The notes beneath the pieces were generated by a model. That model did no database searches and had not been told where the DNA came from. It was given only the letters and a program-made list of their open reading frames with translations. A DNA stretch of 64,000 nt, taken from positions 11,103,001 to 11,167,000 of the forward strand of contig OZ005610.1 of the NCBI GenBank assembly GCA_963930655.1, written 5' to 3'. Shown in pieces: positions 11,544 to 21,492 of this stretch. Origin of the DNA: Myrica gale (Eukaryota; Streptophyta; Magnoliopsida; Fagales; Myricaceae). The translations under genes and the position numbers were made by a program. How positions within the stretch are numbered: position 1 is the first letter of the stretch; each line of letters begins with the position of its first letter.

Positions 11544-11585
11544 TAAAGGTACACTTTTTTTTTTCTTAATATAATAAAGGTACAC
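11540..11585. repeat. 15 bp direct repeat at the virus-host boundary
   Basis: ataataaaggtacac occurs at 11540-11554 and again at 11571-11585, separated by a short T-rich stretch. The first copy contains the viral ORF2 stop; the second leads into the 3' flank of PRP18. Both copies contain AATAAA. It may be filler DNA or microhomology from end joining at integration. Confidence 0.7.
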
Positions 11586-11661
11586 GTGACAAATATATTT
11601 CAGTGCAATTATTCGTTGATACAATGGTTGTCTATCAAAGAGATCATAATACACATAATAG

Positions 11662-14600
11662 TTAGCTCTCCTTTGGAGCAGGCATTATCCGTAGCCTTTC
11701 CTCGGGGACTTCATTACCCCCAGACACAGTCTCTTCTGCTAGCAGAGATTGCAAGTCACTTCCATTTGCCAGGCTGTTGAACTCAACAGCTTTCGATGGC
11801 ATGGTTGGGTAGCGTCGTTGGCAAAAGGTCATTAATCTCTTGACTGATTGCAAGTACTTCCGAGTTGTCTCATCATTCATAATGTGGGCCACACTATTCG
11901 TGTAGATTTTCTCACGGGCTGAACGTTCGTGGATACCAACCATAGTGACACCAATAGGCCAGGGTGCATTTCCAATGGCCATCCTAATATAATGGTCCAT
12001 TGCAGCCAAGTAGTCCCGCTTCATGCAGCATTCAACCATCAACAGCAACGCTTGACGAATATCATCAGGAAGAACCTATAAATAGAGATATGAGGAGTCA
12101 ATGCACTATTGCTTGACCCCAAATCTAAGCAGGAACAATAAAGATAGGTTCGCTACATATAACATGATCTGAGATGGTGAGTTTTCTGTTCAGCATTATG
12201 AGGCCAGTCAGTCCAAGGATATTTCGATCCTAGTTCTTGTCTAAAATAAGAAAGTATGTTTGTGCTTGTATGCATGTCCATGCACGTGAGTATGACATGG
12301 ACAGGCAAATATGGTGGTCCTATCAAATATGAAGGTTATGGAAATAAACTCGACACATATTTTGTAGCCGGTTAAGAAAGTGATCCACAAAGACTTGACC
12401 CAGGGAACTTGCTTCAGATGAAAATCAACTAGAAAATACAAATAGGTGACCCTAAGCCTTAGATCAGGTGTTAAAGGGATGATAGTGTCACATTAAATTT
12501 TGGGCCAAAATCTTGCTAAGAGAGAGAGATGGATTTAAGCATCAAAGTGGGTTTCGGCAAGTTTATGGGTAATTTGACGTTATGTTCAATCCTAGTTGCT
12601 ATTCTTATGGGTTATGCAAGCCTGGAAGCAAAGATTTCAAAACAATACAATAGAGTTCTTCTCAATCCTTCTTTCAATCCCACCAACTACCTAGTTTGCT
12701 TGTATTACGAAGAGTCCTACGAAATGTGATGTAGACCAAGTGGAGCTAAGACCCTGACAACAGTTAAAATTCGCATTCTAGAATTCCACTCTTCTATAGT
12801 TCTATGTTTCAGCAGAGGTCCATGACCAAAGGAAAGCTAGGTAAATTGACATTCCGCATACACCCAAGTTGCAGCCTTCGTAACAACAAATCACCATCTC
12901 CATATGGGGATCTACCTTCTAAGAGGAAAAGGAAGTGCCCAAAACAATACCAACTCTGGCACTTATTTTCCCTTTTTCCTAATGCCTCTAGAAGTGGCCG
13001 GAATACTTGGTGCAGCAGATTCTCATAGGCCATACTATACTTCCAAAACAATAAAGAAAAGAAAAACTGATTTGCACTTCTTCACTATTCATCCTCTAAG
13101 TAAATCTTTTTTTTTTTATAAGTAACCAATCTCATTAGAAAAAAGTGAGAATAGTACAAAGTGCTATACCGAAATCACTTAAATCTAAACAAACCAAAAA
13201 ACTAAGAAAATCATTAAAATCAACAAAAGGACAGCCAAGCACCACATTAGCCCAACTAAAGAGGGAAATTAACACAAGTTCTTGCATCTTCACCAAAGAC
13301 AATGAACAATTCTCAAAACATCTACTATTTCGTTCCCTCCAAAGACACCACCAAATGCATGAAGGAATCATTCTCCAAATAGCCTTGGCAATCGGATTGG
13401 ACAACCTCCAACTCCACAACACTCCCGAAACCTTCTCCGGCATTACCCACTGAAAATTTGTAATGCCCAGCACATGATTCCAAATCCCCCTCGAGAACGG
13501 ACAATGGAGGAGCACATGGTCAACCGACTCCCCATTATCACGACAAAGATAGCACCAATCTGCAATATAGATACCTTTCCTCCGAAGATTATCCGACGTA
13601 AGAATCTTCCCATGCGTAGCCTCCCACACAAAGAAAGACACCTTCAAAGGGCACTTCGTCTTCCAAACTCTTTTCCAAGGGAAATTAACTCTGCTCCTAC
13701 TGACAACGGAAGAGTACATAGACTTAACCGTAAAAGAACCATTTTTGGAGCCAGTCCATGCCATCTTATCATCCTCCCCCCTCCGAATCGCTGACCCATA
13801 CAACTTGGAGAAAAACGCGGAGAAATCCTCCAACTCCCAATCATTAGCTGATCTAACAAAGGAAACATTCCACGCAACTATACCATCATTCACCGCCACA
13901 TAATCCGCCACCGTAGCCTCCTTATTAAGAGCCAAAGAATAGACCACCGGAAAAGCCAAAGACAAAGGAATATCTCCACACCAAACGTCTTGCCAAAAAC
14001 TAACCCTAACACCACTCCCCACCACATACTTGAGAGACTTACTGAAGGCCGCCCACCCTTTGGAAATGAACCTCCAAAGGCTAACACCATACGGTCCCCG
14101 GAGAGAACGAGATCTCCAATCACCCACACAGCTCCCATATTTAGCAGCAATGACAAGCCGCCAAAGCCTATCTCTCTCATGAGCAAAACGCCACAGCCAC
14201 TTACTCAACAGAGCCTTATTGAACATGGATAAACTGCGGATCCCCAAACCCCCAGCATGATGGGGAGAGCACACCAGCTCCCACCTCACAAGATGAAACT
14301 TATGCACAGTCTCATCGCTGCCCCATAGGAAATCTCTCTGAATCTTTTCCAATCGATTAGCCACTGCAACCGGTATAGGGAATAAAGAAAGGAAATAAGT
14401 CGGTAGGCATGAAAGAGTAGATTTAATGAGGGTAAGCCTACCCCCCTTAGAGAGATACATCCTCTTCCAACCCGCAAGTCTTTTTTCCATCCGTTCAATA
14501 ATCTCGTCCCAAATGTGAACACACTTGAAGCTTGCCCCCAACGGAAGACCCAAGTATTTGAAGGGGAGCGAGGACACCCCACATTGCATAATTCCCTCCA

Positions 14601-17600
14601 ATTCCTGAACATTATCAACCCTACCAATGGGAATAACTTCGGACTTCGACAAATTGATTCGAAGGCCAGAAACAGCCTCAAAACACAGAAGAAGACATCT
14701 AATACTCCTGAACTGGCGGGCATCCGCACCACATAGCACCAAAGTATCATCCGCGAAAAGCAAGTGAGATATGCACACGCTTCCCCCTGAACCCCCTCTA
14801 ACCATAAACCCCTCTAAGCTTCCATGCTCGACCACTCTCCCCAACATACGGCTAAAAGCTTCCATGACAATAACAAACAAAAGGGGAGAGAGGGGGTCCC
14901 CTTGCCGTAAACCACGGGAGCTACCGAAAAAACCCTCCAGACAACCATTAACCATCACAGAAAACCTCACCGTAGATATGCAAAAATAGATCCACCTGCA
15001 CCATTTTTCATTGAATCCACATCTGCGGAGAAGATACATAAGGAACTTCCAATTAACATGATCATACGCTTTCTGCACGTCCAACTTACAAAGCATTCCC
15101 GGCACCCCAGATCTCAACCGCGAATCGATACATTCATTAGCAATGAGCACCGAGTCCAGAATCTGTCTTCTCCCGACAAAAGCATTCTGAGAGGGTGAAA
15201 TAATCTTATCAAGAACAAGCTTCAGCCTATTAGCCAACACCTTAGCTAAGATCTTGTAAATGCCCCCCACCAAACTGATAGGGCGAAAATCCTTAAGATC
15301 AACCGCCCCCGGCTTCTTAGGAATGAGGACAATAAAAGAAGAGTTCAGGCTCCGAACAAACCTCTCATCCCTAGCAAACTCATTAAACATTGCCATAACA
15401 TCCATCTTAATAATCCCCCAGCAAGCTTGAAAGAGAGCCAATGAGAACCCATTCGGGCCAGGAGCCTTGTCTCTATTGAGACTATGAATCACCCTAGTCA
15501 CCTCCTCCTCATCAAAAGGTCTCTCAATCCACTCCGCGTCAACCTCCGAAATCCTCTCAAACTCCAACCCATCCAAAGTGGGCCTCCATGCATAGGGTTC
15601 TTCATATAAAGAAGAGTAAAAATCAACGATCTCCGCAGAGATCCCTGCTGGATCCTCCACAACTTCCCCCTCCACCTCTAATCTTGAAATCAAGTTCGCC
15701 CTTCTATTAGAGTTTGCCACTCTATGAAAGAACTTAGTACACCGATCGCCCTCCTTGAGCCAAAGAGCTCTAGACTTCTGCCTCCAACACGTCTCCTCCA
15801 TAGAAATTAAATTTTCCAGCTCCCTAGAAACCTCCAACCTCCGAACCCTACCCGCTTCATCTATAGTGCCTCCCTCATCCGCTCCATCCAGCATATCAAG
15901 CTCAACCAAAAGATTCGACTTCCTAACCCCCAATTCACCAAACACCTCCCGATTCCACACCTTAAGATTTCGCTTCAAGGCCCCCAACTTCGAAAACAGA
16001 ACAAAGCTCGGGGAACCAATAAAATGGAATCCCTCCCACCACTCCTTAACCAAATCCACAAACCCATCCTCTTTAAGCCACATATTTTCGAAACGGAACG
16101 GCTTCCTCGAACCCACAAAACTTCCACTTTCCAACAAGATTGGGAAGTGGTCAGAAAGCATACGGGGCAACCTTTTCTGGACAAGCTCTGGGTACACCGA
16201 CTCCCAACCCACACTAACAAGAAAACGGTCAATCCGAGACCAAGACTGAGACGATCTACCATTAGACCAAGTGTACATACCTCCAACCAACTCAAGGTCC
16301 ATGAGTTCAAGATCAGAAATAAATTTCGAGAACTCCAACATAGCACGCCTACAACCCCCACCCCCCAACCGCTCGCTCGGAAAGCGAGTCACATTAAAAT
16401 CTCCTCCAATGCACCAAGGTAAATGCCACCAACTCTGAATCCCCGCCAACTCCTCCCACATAATCCTCCTACTACAATCATCATTAGGACCATAAACACC
16501 GGAAAAAATCCATTGGACCCCATCCTCGACATTCCTAAAGATCAAAGATAAGGAGAATAAGCCAATGCACGACTCAACCATCTCCAACACACGGGAATCC
16601 CAAAGACACAAAATACCACCCGACGCACCATCAACCCCCAAACAACACCATTTAACATGACTCCCTCCCCACAGCCTCCTAACCAAAGCCCGAGACACCT
16701 CCACAACCTTAGTTTCCTGAAGACAAATTAAGTCTCCTTTCCACCCTCGTAACAAATTACCTACTGACAAACATTTACCCCTCTCATTCAAACCTCTCAC
16801 ATTCCAGCTAATGATTCGAGGCTTCATAAAGAATTAACAATAACCCTCCCCACCTTCTTGTTCCTTCTAGAAGTAGAAGAACTTCCATCATAGTTCACGG
16901 AGCATTCCAAAGCTTTTAGCTCCCTCATCATCTTCCTACCAGATCTGCCCGAACACCTACTGCCACCATCCCTCTCCATCTCCAATGCAGCGAACAAATC
17001 CATTAGTGCGGATTCGTACCCAACACACGAAACCCCAACCATAAACCTGAACGACTGAACCATCTCCAACACCCACTTCGATGGCACAACCGTCCCTTCA
17101 CCCTCAACTGAAACGTCTCTTTGGTACAGCACCCGCAAAGGTACAATACCCCCCTCACTGACCCTTTCCTCACAACGAACCAAATCACCTCCAAAATTCA
17201 ATCCCAACTCCGACTGGTCATTACCCAATACACCAAACGGAAGAGAAGCCTCTACCTCGGGGTTGAGAGAAAGACCCACATCCGAAGGCAGCACTAAGTC
17301 ACCAACCAAACCAGGACCAACCGAAACCATTTCGGCAGAAACCAACTCATCCACAGCCGAGATATCACCAGCCAAACCAGAACCACCCGAGACCAACTCG
17401 ACATAAGCCAACGCCGACGTATTTTGGCTCAAAACACCCTCCATCTTATCCCCGGAAAGAATCCGAGGCTCCCGATCCACCGAGAGAGCACAAGACCCAG
17501 TCTCGGTGGACCCCAACAGGACCTGCGGCAACCCACTGCCTCCACAATCCACATCGGCAACTTCAATAGGGTTGGGGTCCTCTGGCGACACATCCTCCAA

Positions 17601-20600
17601 AGCACCCTCAGCCATGGCAGTCGCGACATTGCCCAGTCTAAGCGACGAAGAAAGTGGGCCAATCCCACGCAAAGGAACATGAGGCCCACGCAGCTGTTCG
17701 CAAGGGCCCGACTCCAGCCCAGTGTCTCTCGGCCCAAAAACCAACTCCAAAACAAGCCTATTCAAATGCCCAACAAAAGCAGGCCGTTGTCTCGGCCCAC
17801 ACACTGGGCAATTAGACTCAATGGGCTCGGGTACGGGTCGAAATGTCTCACCCCCATCACACTTCCGCACCAGCGCAAACAACCCGTCCAGCTCAGATTT
17901 AATCTTCAATAAATGCATCCACATCTCCTCATCTGCCCCAGCCGCCGACTCAGTAATCCCAGGAGAATAATTATCTTGGGAAAGCACGTTGTTCACTGCG
18001 TGTCGAGCATGCGGCGCCAAGGAAGGTCCACGCGAAAGATGATTTCCATTTTTGCCCCCGACGTACTGAACAGGGTGGCTCACGCTTTTTCCAGCCTCCA
18101 TCTTCTCTGACGACCCCGACCTCACCATCTCGGCAAACGAGACATCCTTACAGATGGACTTCGCGGCATTCCCCCCTCTGCGACGCCTCAACACACCGAT
18201 AGCTTTAATCACCTCTTCACACAGCACAACAACAGACCACCACCCTTCTCTCCGCTTCCCCTCCGGGATCATCACAGCCCCACGCCTACGTCTCTCGCCA
18301 AACTCAGCAAGGGCCACATATCTGCCATTCTCGTTCGCACATTTTTGCACTAAAAACGCTCTCGTCGATTCATTAAACTTCTCCGAGTAGTCACAAGGCT
18401 CTTTTCCCTCCACCAGCTTACCAAACACGTTAGCCAACCACACCGCACCATACCTTCCAAACCGTATAGAGCTTTGAGTTTTCCTAATTTGTTCCGTTAA
18501 TGTCACCAATCTAGTCGCACTCACAGAAAAAAGATAAGACTTAGCCTCAATCGTTAAGCTGCGAACAAACGCAATTTTCTACGTGAAGTCTTATCCGATC
18601 AATATATTTTTACAAGAAAGGACAGAAAGCAATGCATGCGATCGTAGGTATTTTAGGAGGATGGATTGAACAGACCAAAGATGGAAATAACGGGATACTC
18701 CGAAGTTAACGTGACCGGAGCAGCGGCCGCAGTGGGCGGCTACTGCAACTGCAGTCGTCTCTCACTCTCTCACTCTCTCTCACTCTCTCACTCTCCCCTG
18801 TTCCCTTACCCTCATCTGCTACAACTTCACCAGTCATCCTCTAAGTAAATCCAAGCAACTAATGATTCTCCAAACATTTGTGTGTCCAGTACAAGAGCTA
18901 ATGGGTCTCACTTATGTTGAAATGTCTATATGCATAGTCTAGGAAAATGTGGGCCAAATCTGTCATGAGCTCGGGAAGGTCTAGTCACATCTGCAATATA
19001 CTTAAAATGACTAGTAATATTGGGAGGATTCTATCTGTATCGACTATATGGCCTGTAAAATGTCTTCACAATTCATACAAACCATGTAATCTAATTGAAT
19101 CAGGCGCTTTACAATCCTTCCTATTCAAGTCCTGGTGATCCTTATCAAGCCCGCCATAACCTATACTTCCATCGCACTACATAGTATCAAAAGGTTGGTT
19201 CTGAAATTATTAGACAGCCTCGAGAAGCGCTGTTCGCATGTCTTATATCCAAAGGACCGATCACTAGTTACACTCCCGTTATAGCTTATTTCACTAAGTT
19301 CTAGTTCTACATAGTTATTACACCCTATATGGGACTTCACACATTCCAGTTAGTACATTAATAACCTACAATCCATCCAATCTGCTCTGGGATATCACAA
19401 AATCTATTCTGTTTCCTATACAATATAACAATAAAACAGGAGTCTCAATTTATTATCTGCAAACATTCATAGAATTGCTTTGAAAAAAAAGTATGGTTGG
19501 TTATGTTTCACAAAACGTAGCCTGCATTGCACAATTCAAAAGAAGCCAAGATGGCATTATCAAGTCAGAATAGCCATAATTTGATAGTTTGCCGACACTA
19601 CTTCACTTCTAAGTTAAGAAACAGCATGGGCCGCTCGATTCCAGTGATATTCACATTTTTCAACGAAGTCAAAATTCATAGGTATTGCTTAGAAAAAAAA
19701 ACATAGGTACAGACTAGACCGTGTATTCCAACCAGAGACGAGCCCATCTAAAATTTTGCGAGACAAATGTAAGCCAAGCAGAATTCAGGCATTTAAAACC
19801 AAAACCACTCACCTTCTTCCTGCAAAACTTGAAGAGGGGATTCAGATAACGTGCACACTGCTTAAAAGTGGCCACCATTGACTTCCCTTTGGCCGTCCTC
19901 TTCTCATTATCCGCCATCTCATCCAGTTCCTGGTTCCACTCATTCAGCAACCTCTTGAAGAATACCAGAATCTTATCCTCAATGCACAAGTCCTCAAAAT
20001 TGGCTTTCATTCGTTTCGAATCCTTATCGACAGCATCAGCGCCACTAGATCCTCCATCGCCACTCAGCTCCTCTTCCCCTCCCCCTCCTCCATCCCTATC
20101 CTCCGCTTTCCCGCCCTCGCTCTTCTGCCTCTTCCTCTCGCTCAACATCCCCGTCTTCTGCCGCTTCCTGAGCTCCGAAATATCGCGTAGGAAGTCGTTG
20201 GTTTGCCCCTCGGTCATGTCACTATCGACCTCAAACATGCCAGTCTTGAGGACGAACTTCAACCGGGAAAGCCGGGCGTCGTCATCTTCACCAAAAAGGG
20301 TGATGGGCTGCTTGAGGAAGCGGAGGCGGCGGATGACTTCTTGTCTGGGGAGGACGAGGTTGTCAATGTTCTGCTCGTCGGTGAGGGTCTTGGAGGCGGT
20401 GGACGTGGAGGCCGCTGACGTGGCGGCGGCGGCGGTTGAGGTGGTGGAGGGGTTGGGCGTCGACGAGGTAGTGGTAGTGGTATTGGATTGGCGCTGGGCT
20501 TTGACTTGAAGCTCGAGTTTCTCTTGCTCGCGGAGCTTCTGGATTTGTTTCTTTTCGATCTCGGATCGCTTGAAGACTCGTCTGCCGCCAGTATCCTCAG

Positions 20601-20646
20601 CGAGGGACTGGCGCTTCTTGAGGATCTCTTGTTTCAGAAGGTCCAT
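11662..20646 (-). CDS. PRP18: Pre-mRNA-splicing factor 18 (PRP18), two coding exons
   Basis: Exon 1 is 20646-19813 (278 codons, donor GTGAGT) and exon 2 is 12075-11662 (137 codons and stop, acceptor TATAG). They join in phase 0 to give 415 residues, close to the usual plant length of about 420. The start MDLLKQEILKKRQSLAEDTG, a PRP4-like splicing motif around residues 95-130 (VIRRLRFLKQPITLFGE) and the highly conserved C-terminal core (AIGNAPWPIGVTMVGIHERS, SVAHIMNDETTRKYLQSVKR) identify the family. PRP18 acts in the nucleus with the U5 snRNP in the second step of splicing. The intron is 7737 bp and contains an intact LINE in the same orientation. An endogenous virus begins about 107 bp past the stop codon, so the native 3' UTR may be cut short. 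Confidence 0.95.
12076..13106 (-). other. PRP18 intron, part downstream of the LINE
   Basis: This is intron sequence between the LINE 3' end and exon 2. A 66-codon open stretch on the plus strand at 12529-12729 shows no family features and is taken as chance. No other element was recognised. Confidence 0.6.
13089..13106. repeat. LINE target-site duplication, 3' side
   Basis: The 18 bases are identical to 18834-18851 and directly abut the A tract of the LINE. Confidence 0.95.
13135..16827 (-). CDS. LINE ORF2: endonuclease and reverse transcriptase
   Basis: The predicted protein has 1230 residues without a break. An apurinic-type endonuclease fills residues 1-230, with ISWNVRGLN at the start, LQETK, GGDFNV and SDHFP, which hold the expected catalytic Asn, Glu, Asp and His. 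The RT domain spans about 440-720 with the motif DKAPGPNGFS and the active site FADD at 691-694. The C-terminal zf-RVT region (about 1045-1125) carries WCYLC and a later His-Cys pair. No RNase H domain was seen. The enzyme nicks target DNA and copies its RNA in place. Its ATG overlaps the ORF1 stop as ATGA. Confidence 0.95.
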   Translation of the reverse strand: MKPRIISWNVRGLNERGKCLSVGNLLRGWKGDLICLQETKVVEVSRALVRRLWGGSHVKWCCLGVDGASGGILCLWDSRVLEMVESCIGLFSLSLIFRNVEDGVQWIFSGVYGPNDDCSRRIMWEELAGIQSWWHLPWCIGGDFNVTRFPSERLGGGGCRRAMLEFSKFISDLELMDLELVGGMYTWSNGRSSQSWSRIDRFLVSVGWESVYPELVQKRLPRMLSDHFPILLESGSFVGSRKPFRFENMWLKEDGFVDLVKEWWEGFHFIGSPSFVLFSKLGALKRNLKVWNREVFGELGVRKSNLLVELDMLDGADEGGTIDEAGRVRRLEVSRELENLISMEETCWRQKSRALWLKEGDRCTKFFHRVANSNRRANLISRLEVEGEVVEDPAGISAEIVDFYSSLYEEPYAWRPTLDGLEFERISEVDAEWIERPFDEEEVTRVIHSLNRDKAPGPNGFSLALFQACWGIIKMDVMAMFNEFARDERFVRSLNSSFIVLIPKKPGAVDLKDFRPISLVGGIYKILAKVLANRLKLVLDKIISPSQNAFVGRRQILDSVLIANECIDSRLRSGVPGMLCKLDVQKAYDHVNWKFLMYLLRRCGFNEKWCRWIYFCISTVRFSVMVNGCLEGFFGSSRGLRQGDPLSPLLFVIVMEAFSRMLGRVVEHGSLEGFMVRGGSGGSVCISHLLFADDTLVLCGADARQFRSIRCLLLCFEAVSGLRINLSKSEVIPIGRVDNVQELEGIMQCGVSSLPFKYLGLPLGASFKCVHIWDEIIERMEKRLAGWKRMYLSKGGRLTLIKSTLSCLPTYFLSLFPIPVAVANRLEKIQRDFLWGSDETVHKFHLVRWELVCSPHHAGGLGIRSLSMFNKALLSKWLWRFAHERDRLWRLVIAAKYGSCVGDWRSRSLRGPYGVSLWRFISKGWAAFSKSLKYVVGSGVRVSFWQDVWCGDIPLSLAFPVVYSLALNKEATVADYVAVNDGIVAWNVSFVRSANDWELEDFSAFFSKLYGSAIRRGEDDKMAWTGSKNGSFTVKSMYSSVVSRSRVNFPWKRVWKTKCPLKVSFFVWEATHGKILTSDNLRRKGIYIADWCYLCRDNGESVDHVLLHCPFSRGIWNHVLGITNFQWVMPEKVSGVLWSWRLSNPIAKAIWRMIPSCIWWCLWRERNSRCFENCSLSLVKMQELVLISLFSWANVVLGCPFVDFNDFLSFLVCLDLSDFGIALCTILTFF
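16824..18524 (-). CDS. LINE ORF1: nucleic-acid-binding (gag-like) protein
   Basis: The frame runs without a stop to TGA at 16826-16824 and covers at least 566 codons. The N-terminal part resembles the DUF4283-like domain of plant LINE ORF1 proteins (IRFGRYGAVWLANVF, followed by a variable region). A CPVC motif lies near the middle. The residues that look like the domain extend upstream of any in-frame ATG to about 18578, and the first ATG in frame comes only around residue 83. The true start is therefore uncertain: a non-AUG start or an upstream change is possible. The product would coat LINE RNA in the retrotransposition particle. Confidence 0.75.
   Translation of the reverse strand: MSATRLVTLTEQIRKTQSSIRFGRYGAVWLANVFGKLVEGKEPCDYSEKFNESTRAFLVQKCANENGRYVALAEFGERRRRGAVMIPEGKRREGWWSVVVLCEEVIKAIGVLRRRRGGNAAKSICKDVSFAEMVRSGSSEKMEAGKSVSHPVQYVGGKNGNHLSRGPSLAPHARHAVNNVLSQDNYSPGITESAAGADEEMWMHLLKIKSELDGLFALVRKCDGGETFRPVPEPIESNCPVCGPRQRPAFVGHLNRLVLELVFGPRDTGLESGPCEQLRGPHVPLRGIGPLSSSLRLGNVATAMAEGALEDVSPEDPNPIEVADVDCGGSGLPQVLLGSTETGSCALSVDREPRILSGDKMEGVLSQNTSALAYVELVSGGSGLAGDISAVDELVSAEMVSVGPGLVGDLVLPSDVGLSLNPEVEASLPFGVLGNDQSELGLNFGGDLVRCEERVSEGGIVPLRVLYQRDVSVEGEGTVVPSKWVLEMVQSFRFMVGVSCVGYESALMDLFAALEMERDGGSRCSGRSGRKMMRELKALECSVNYDGSSSTSRRNKKVGRVIVNSL
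18755..18800. repeat. Simple repeat in the LINE 5' leader
   Basis: CTCTCA-type short repeats on the plus strand (GAGAG on the LINE sense strand) occupy this stretch. Pyrimidine-rich or GA-rich leaders are common in plant promoters and leaders; a regulatory role is not shown. Confidence 0.7.
18834..18851. repeat. LINE target-site duplication, 5' side
   Basis: The 18 bases are identical to 13089-13106 and directly abut the 5' end of the LINE leader. Confidence 0.95.
18852..19812 (-). other. PRP18 intron, part upstream of the LINE
   Basis: This is plain intron sequence between the exon 1 donor at 19812 and the LINE. No gene or element was recognised. Confidence 0.6.
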
Positions 20647-20832
20647 CTAGGGTTTTTCGCTGTCTAGGGCTTGATTTTCGAAGACGTTGACGAAGATGGA
20701 GGTAGATTCGGAGTGTGGCGTTAATTGTACGTGCTGGGTAAGGAGCAAATTCTCAGATCAAGCTACGAGTGGACCTACCAGATCCACATAATACCCGGCC
20801 CAAATGTTAGAAGCCGGCCCAACTTCACATAT
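20647..20832 (-). promoter_or_regulatory. PRP18 5' flank
   Basis: About 190 bp separate the PRP18 ATG from a foldback element. The stretch is likely to hold the 5' UTR and core promoter; no TATA box was assigned. Confidence 0.35.
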
Positions 20833-21492
20833 TAAAATTAGGCTTAAAGGCATATGTATAATTCGAATATTACAAATATATCCCCGATTAAAGAAAGTTG
20901 ATTGACTACTTGGCATAAGTCAACCTAGGGTGTGTTTAAGTGACAAAATTTTGGGTATAGAATTAAAATTTTAAGTATAGAAGTTGATAAAAAAGTGAAG
21001 AGAGTGAAAAAGTGAAGAAGTTTATGGGAGATGGTGAAAAGTGAAAACATTTATGAGAGTTGGTGAAAAAGTGAGCAGATAAATTTTTGAAATTATGATA
21101 AAATTTTAGAGAGCCAAAATTTTGGTTAATGAACGCAGCCTTAGTGTGCACGAATTAAAAAACGTCGTGTGTTTTTCTTGACCTATCATCTCCACGTCAG
21201 AGGCCTAGTCAACGCCCTGTCATGTGAAATGAATGTCTCTGCACACGTGAGTTTGAACTGGACCTCTGACGTGGAGATAGTAGGCCCAGAAAGACATGAC
21301 GCTTTTTTATTCGTGCACACAAAGTTGACTTATGTCACGTCACGTCACCACTTCTCGTTAGTTTTTTCAACGGGGATATGTTTTAAATGGAAGGCTTACT
21401 TAAGGACACAAAATTAACTTTCTTTGCTAAAGGGATATATTTGTAATATTCAAATACTACATAAGTATGATGTCAATTTAAGCCTTAAAATT
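20833..21492. mobile_element. Foldback (MITE-like) element with long inverted arms
   Basis: The outer arms match as inverted repeats: ttaaaattaggcttaaa on the left and its near complement at 21475-21490, continuing inward through gaatattacaaatatatccc. A second inner stem pairs atctccacgtcagaggcc (about 21188) with cctctgacgtggagat (about 21261). A smaller MITE is nested inside the left arm at 20928-21140. No coding sequence was seen. Confidence 0.7.
20928..21140. mobile_element. Tourist-like MITE nested in the foldback element
   Basis: The ends are inverted: gggtgtgttt with caaaattttgg on the left, ccaaaattttgg with aacgcagcc on the right. Flanking trinucleotides are CTA and TTA, close to the TWA duplication of PIF/Harbinger elements. 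It splits the arm of the host element around cataagtcaac. Confidence 0.6.

Larger units (their letters stand above)
4151..11554 (+). mobile_element. Endogenous caulimovirid (florendovirus-like), nearly complete
   Basis: The block has the gene order of a plant pararetrovirus: movement protein, coat protein with CCHC knuckle, aspartic protease, reverse transcriptase and RNase H in one long ORF1, then a separate ORF2 of unknown role. A two-ORF layout with all enzymes in ORF1 is what is known for florendoviruses. There are no LTRs and no integrase. A tRNA-Met-like primer-binding site lies at 4398-4410. Left of it are two short pieces copied from inside the same virus. The right end passes into host DNA around 11555. 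Coding capacity is open except for one frame change near 7440. Almost no intergenic sequence survives between the end of ORF2 and the primer site, so its own promoter is probably missing. The genus call is inference. Confidence 0.85.
13107..18833 (-). mobile_element. Full-length L1-type LINE in the PRP18 intron
   Basis: The element is bounded by a perfect 18 bp target-site duplication, TCATCCTCTAAGTAAATC, at 13089-13106 and 18834-18851. It has a GAGAGTGAGAGAG-rich 5' leader, an ORF1 and an ORF2 without internal stops, and a 3' end that reads GGTTACTTAT followed by a short A tract at the 13107 side. The length is about 5.7 kb. Intact frames and an unaltered duplication point to a recent insertion. 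It lies in the sense direction of PRP18. Related but broken copies occur in the NAA20 introns. Confidence 0.93.

Noticed and set aside
12529..12729. Small plus-strand gene in the PRP18 intron
   Set aside because: It is 66 codons long with no family features and no support beyond an open frame.
14286..16422. Several open frames opposite or offset to LINE ORF2
   Set aside because: They are shadows of the long ORF2 frame, which carries the endonuclease and RT motifs.
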